Shown here one piece after another: positions 61,495 to 64,000 of a stretch of 64,000 bases of DNA (position 1 is the first letter of the stretch; every line of letters begins with the position of its first letter). The stretch is from Streptomyces sp. NBC_01471. GTDB taxonomy: Bacteria > Actinomycetota > Actinomycetes > Streptomycetales > Streptomycetaceae. The notes beneath the pieces are model-generated. The model did not search any database, was not told the DNA's origin, and saw nothing but the letters and a program-made list of their open reading frames with translations. Both the position numbers and the translations under genes were made by a program. Where the stretch lies: positions 2,335,001 through 2,399,000 of the forward strand of contig NZ_CP109450.1 of assembly GCF_041438865.1 (NCBI RefSeq), written 5' to 3'.

Positions 61495-62426
61495 CGCTTT
61501 GCCCCCTTGCGGCTGCGGCGCCGGCGGGAGGTCGGGTCCAGCGCGTCGCGCAGCCCGTCTCCCACCAGATTCACCGCGAGTACGAAAATGATCAGAAGCC
61601 CCGCTGCGAAGAAGAACATCCAGGGATACGTGACGGCAGCCCCCGTCGAGGAGGCGATGAGCGTGCCCAGCGAGACGTCGGGCGACTGGACGCCGAACCC
61701 GAAGTACGAGAGCGCTGTCTCGCTCATCACCGCGCCGCCGACCGCGATGGTGGCGTCGATGATGAGGAACGAGGCGATGTTGGGCACCACATGACGCCAG
61801 ATGATCCGGAAGGGTCCGACGCCCATGTACCGGGCCGCACGCACGAACTCGCGTTCCTTCAGCGACAGCGTCATCGACCTGACCACGCGTGCGGTGATCA
61901 TCCAGCCGAAGACGGCGAGCAGCCCGACGAAGGCGAACCAGCCGCCGTTCTGCAGCCGCGGCGAGATGATCGCGATGATCAGGAAGGACGGGAAGACCAG
62001 CAGCAGGTCGACGAAGAACATCAGGATCCGGTCGGTCCAGCCGCCGAAGTACCCGGCGCAGGCGCCGGTCAGCGAGGCCAGGACCGTGGAGAACAGCGCC
62101 ACGAGCAGACCGATCAGCAGGGACTTCTGGAGTCCCCGGATGGTCTGGGCGAAGACGTCCTGGCCGATGCGGTTGGTGCCCCACCAGTGCTGGGCGCTCG
62201 GGGCTTCCCGCAGTGCGGTGTAGTCGATGTGGCTGTAGTCCCAGCGGCTGATCAGCGGGCCGGCGAAGGCCAGCAGGAAGAGCAGCAGCAGCAGGACGGC
62301 TCCGGTGAGCGCGCCCCGGTTGTGTACGAAACGGCGCAGCACCACCGAGGCGCGCCCCGCGGGGCGTATCGGCTCCGCACCCTGGCCGGCCGCGTCGGCG
62401 GCGGCGGTCTCTATGACAGCGGTCAT
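61491..62426 (-). CDS. Peptide ABC transporter permease, DppC-like
   Basis: 311 aa from the ATG at 62426. N-terminal helix ALTGAVLLLLLFLLAFAGPL, then the long periplasmic loop with HWWGTNRIGQDVFAQTIRGL, and the EAA loop REFVRAARYMGVGPFRIIWR. Basic tail (SRRRRSRKGAKR). Second permease of the importer. Confidence 0.92.
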   Translation of the reverse strand: MTAVIETAAADAAGQGAEPIRPAGRASVVLRRFVHNRGALTGAVLLLLLFLLAFAGPLISRWDYSHIDYTALREAPSAQHWWGTNRIGQDVFAQTIRGLQKSLLIGLLVALFSTVLASLTGACAGYFGGWTDRILMFFVDLLLVFPSFLIIAIISPRLQNGGWFAFVGLLAVFGWMITARVVRSMTLSLKEREFVRAARYMGVGPFRIIWRHVVPNIASFLIIDATIAVGGAVMSETALSYFGFGVQSPDVSLGTLIASSTGAAVTYPWMFFFAAGLLIIFVLAVNLVGDGLRDALDPTSRRRRSRKGAKR

Positions 62427-62440
62427 GGTGTCCGTACTCC

Positions 62441-63424
62441 TCAGGCGTTCCGGATGCGCGGGTCGAGCGCGGCGTGCAGGACGTCCGCGAGGAAGCCGGA
62501 GAGCAGCACCAGCACGGCGGCGAACACGTTGACGGCGACGACCGAGTTGACGTCGTTCTTGCCGATGGAGGAGACGAACCACTCGCCCATCCCGTGCCAG
62601 CCGAAGATCGTCTCGGTGAAGGTGGCGCCGGTGAAGAGCGCCAGGAACCCGTAGCTGAAGTACGTCGACATGGGGATCAGCGCGGTCCGCAGCCCGTGTC
62701 TGATCAGCGCGGTGCGCCGCGTGAGGCCCTTGGCCTGTGCGGTGCGCAGATAGTCCGAGCCGAGGACGTCGAGCATGGTGGAGCGCTGGTAACGGCTGTA
62801 GCTGGCGATGGTGCCCAGCGCGATGGAGACGGTCGGCAGCAGCAGGTGCACCGAACGGTCCTTCAGCACGGCGAAGAAGCCGGAGTCCACTCCGGGGGTC
62901 TTCTCACCGGTGAACTCGATGAAGTCGGTGCCGGTCTTCTGGTTGAACCAGATCGCACCGATCTTCAGCAGCACCGCGAGCAGGAACACCGGCGTGGAGA
63001 GCAGCACGAAGGAGATCAGGGTCACCGTGCGGTCGGAGAGCCGGTACTGGCGTACGGCGGTCCAGGCCCCGGCGAGGACGCCGATGACCGTGCCGAGGAT
63101 GCTGCCCAGGAGCAGCAGCCGCAGGCTGACCCCGATCCGGCGGCCGAACTCCGCGCCCACCGAGGTCCCGTCGATGGTCTGCCCGAGGTCACCGCGCAGG
63201 GCGTGTCCGGCCCAGTGGGCGAAGCGGGTGAGCAGCGGCGTGTGGTCGTTGACGCCGAGCGCGGTGAGGTGGTGGTCGACGGAGCTGGGCGAGAGGGGTG
63301 GCTGGCGCCCCTCGTAGTACGCGCGCGGATCGAGCGCGAGTGACGCCAGCAGGTACGACAGACAGATGGCGACAAGCAACAGGACGGCGTAGTAGCCGAG
63401 TCGCTTGGCCAGGAAGGCGGCCAC
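62441..63424 (-). CDS. Peptide ABC transporter permease, DppB-like
   Basis: 327 aa from a GTG at 63424. Helix 1 LGYYAVLLLVAICLSYLLAS, GDLGQTIDGTSV and the EAA loop SDYLRTAQAKGLTRRTALIR are typical. First gene of the three-gene importer unit; the binding protein is divergent at 63715. The 290-bp gap between them holds both promoters and no gene. Confidence 0.92.
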   Translation of the reverse strand: MAAFLAKRLGYYAVLLLVAICLSYLLASLALDPRAYYEGRQPPLSPSSVDHHLTALGVNDHTPLLTRFAHWAGHALRGDLGQTIDGTSVGAEFGRRIGVSLRLLLLGSILGTVIGVLAGAWTAVRQYRLSDRTVTLISFVLLSTPVFLLAVLLKIGAIWFNQKTGTDFIEFTGEKTPGVDSGFFAVLKDRSVHLLLPTVSIALGTIASYSRYQRSTMLDVLGSDYLRTAQAKGLTRRTALIRHGLRTALIPMSTYFSYGFLALFTGATFTETIFGWHGMGEWFVSSIGKNDVNSVVAVNVFAAVLVLLSGFLADVLHAALDPRIRNA

Positions 63425-63714
63425 GGGTGTTGGTCCTCCGCTGGGGTTCGGGCGCTGGGGATCGTGGTGGGATCACGGCCGCGGCAGGCCCCATCGGTGC
63501 CTTTGTCCGGTGCTGATCGAGTATCGATCGTCCGGCGTCATTCATCGGGTGCTTTTCGTCGGCTTGTTGATCCAGTTTGACCAGTGTTTGTTGCGCGCAT
63601 GCAAAGAATGGATAACAGCATCACCGGAGCCCTCCCGTTGTGCAAGGAGATCGACTTACCTTCTCGGGGACTGTGACCTCGATCAGGTCACCTTGAACCG
63701 GAGGAAGAACACCG

Positions 63715-64000
63715 ATGCGCAGAACCACCGTTGTCGCCATCGCCGCAGCACTGTCGGCCACCCTGGCGGTGGCGGGCTGCAGCTCCTCCGACGGTGACGG
63801 CGACTCGGCCAAGAAGCAGGCGGCTCCGCAGGCGGACGGCCAGAGCATCAACGCGCATCCGGTGAGCGACCTGAAGCAGGGCGGCTCGCTGCGGTTCGGG
63901 ATCGATCAGTGGATCACGCAGTACAACATCAACCAGGTGGACGGCCAGCAGGGGGACGGCGCGGACCTCGCCGGAGCGGTCCTGCCCGATCTCTTCGACG
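63715..64000 (+). CDS. ABC-transporter substrate-binding lipoprotein, 5' part (runs off window)
   Basis: 95 codons to the window end, still open. Lipoprotein signal RRTTVVAIAAALSATLAVAG with lipobox Cys (LAVAGC at residue ~21), Ser/Asp-rich linker, then LKQGGSLRFGIDQWITQYNI, the start of a family 5 peptide-binding domain. GGAGGA lies 8 bases before the ATG. Divergent partner of the DppBC-type permeases and tandem ATPase. Confidence 0.88.
   Translation, partial: MRRTTVVAIAAALSATLAVAGCSSSDGDGDSAKKQAAPQADGQSINAHPVSDLKQGGSLRFGIDQWITQYNINQVDGQQGDGADLAGAVLPDLFD

Overview
The window is high-GC actinobacterial chromosome, almost certainly Streptomyces. The pointers are sodN/sodX, a WhiB-like protein, sigR-rsrA, dasABC/dasR and a family 2B encapsulin, together with GTG/TTG starts, ATGA/GTGA overlaps and long GC-rich shadow frames. 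From memory, the order sodX-sodN ... sigH - diacylglycerol kinase - wblE - kinase - nagB - dasD - dasCBA - dasR ... nrdAB ... rsrA-sigR ... aroA-rsgA follows the core of S. coelicolor around SCO5255 down to SCO52xx. Nearly everything after 10.8 kb is therefore conserved core with small accessory insertions.

Region 1 (1-10,810) is the accessory part. A 9.5 kb integrated element (1161-10725) lies between two perfect 20-bp copies of the last codons of sodN. It carries a frameshifted, N-terminally truncated tyrosine integrase. Its main cargo is a locus that looks like a radical-SAM RiPP system: NUDIX hydrolase, divergent XRE/TPR regulator, a perfect 17-bp inverted repeat, ATP-binding protein, radical SAM enzyme, 45-aa peptide, terminator, phosphotransferase-like protein and a second NUDIX protein. 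It also carries a lactococcin-972-like secreted protein with a membrane-protein partner, and several gene remnants. The insertion leaves the sodN coding sequence intact but moves its native 3'UTR and terminator 9.5 kb away.

Region 2 (10.8-25.9 kb) has a tyrosine phosphatase, a DUF952-DUF1349 fusion with a carboxymuconolactone decarboxylase, a TetR-controlled flavin monooxygenase, a divergent HxlR/NAD(P)H-binding oxidoreductase pair, a GntR/DUF1648 pair, a GNAT operon, an encapsulin shell with a polyprenyl synthase as probable cargo, an ACC-deaminase-like enzyme and a CPA1 antiporter.

Region 3 (25.9-41 kb) runs anti-sigma/SigH, diacylglycerol kinase, WblE, a PdtaS-like kinase, then the amino-sugar regulon: nagB, a GH3 N-acetylglucosaminidase, dasC-dasB-dasA and dasR, with DasR (dre) sites at nagB and dasA and a dre-like site at the kinase. 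The 3' end of dasR has been tandemly triplicated. A DUF3311/Na+-solute symporter pair follows.

Region 4 (41-64 kb) has a cobalamin riboswitch in front of class Ia nrdA-nrdB, a secreted protein, a GH20 hexosaminidase, peptide deformylase, a TPR protein, HD and HD-GYP proteins, rsrA-sigR with a consensus SigR autoregulatory promoter, an alpha/beta hydrolase, an SRAP protein, an M50-like membrane protein, aroA-rsgA, an SMR transporter and an oligopeptide-type ABC importer that runs off the window end. No tRNA, rRNA or CRISPR array was seen.
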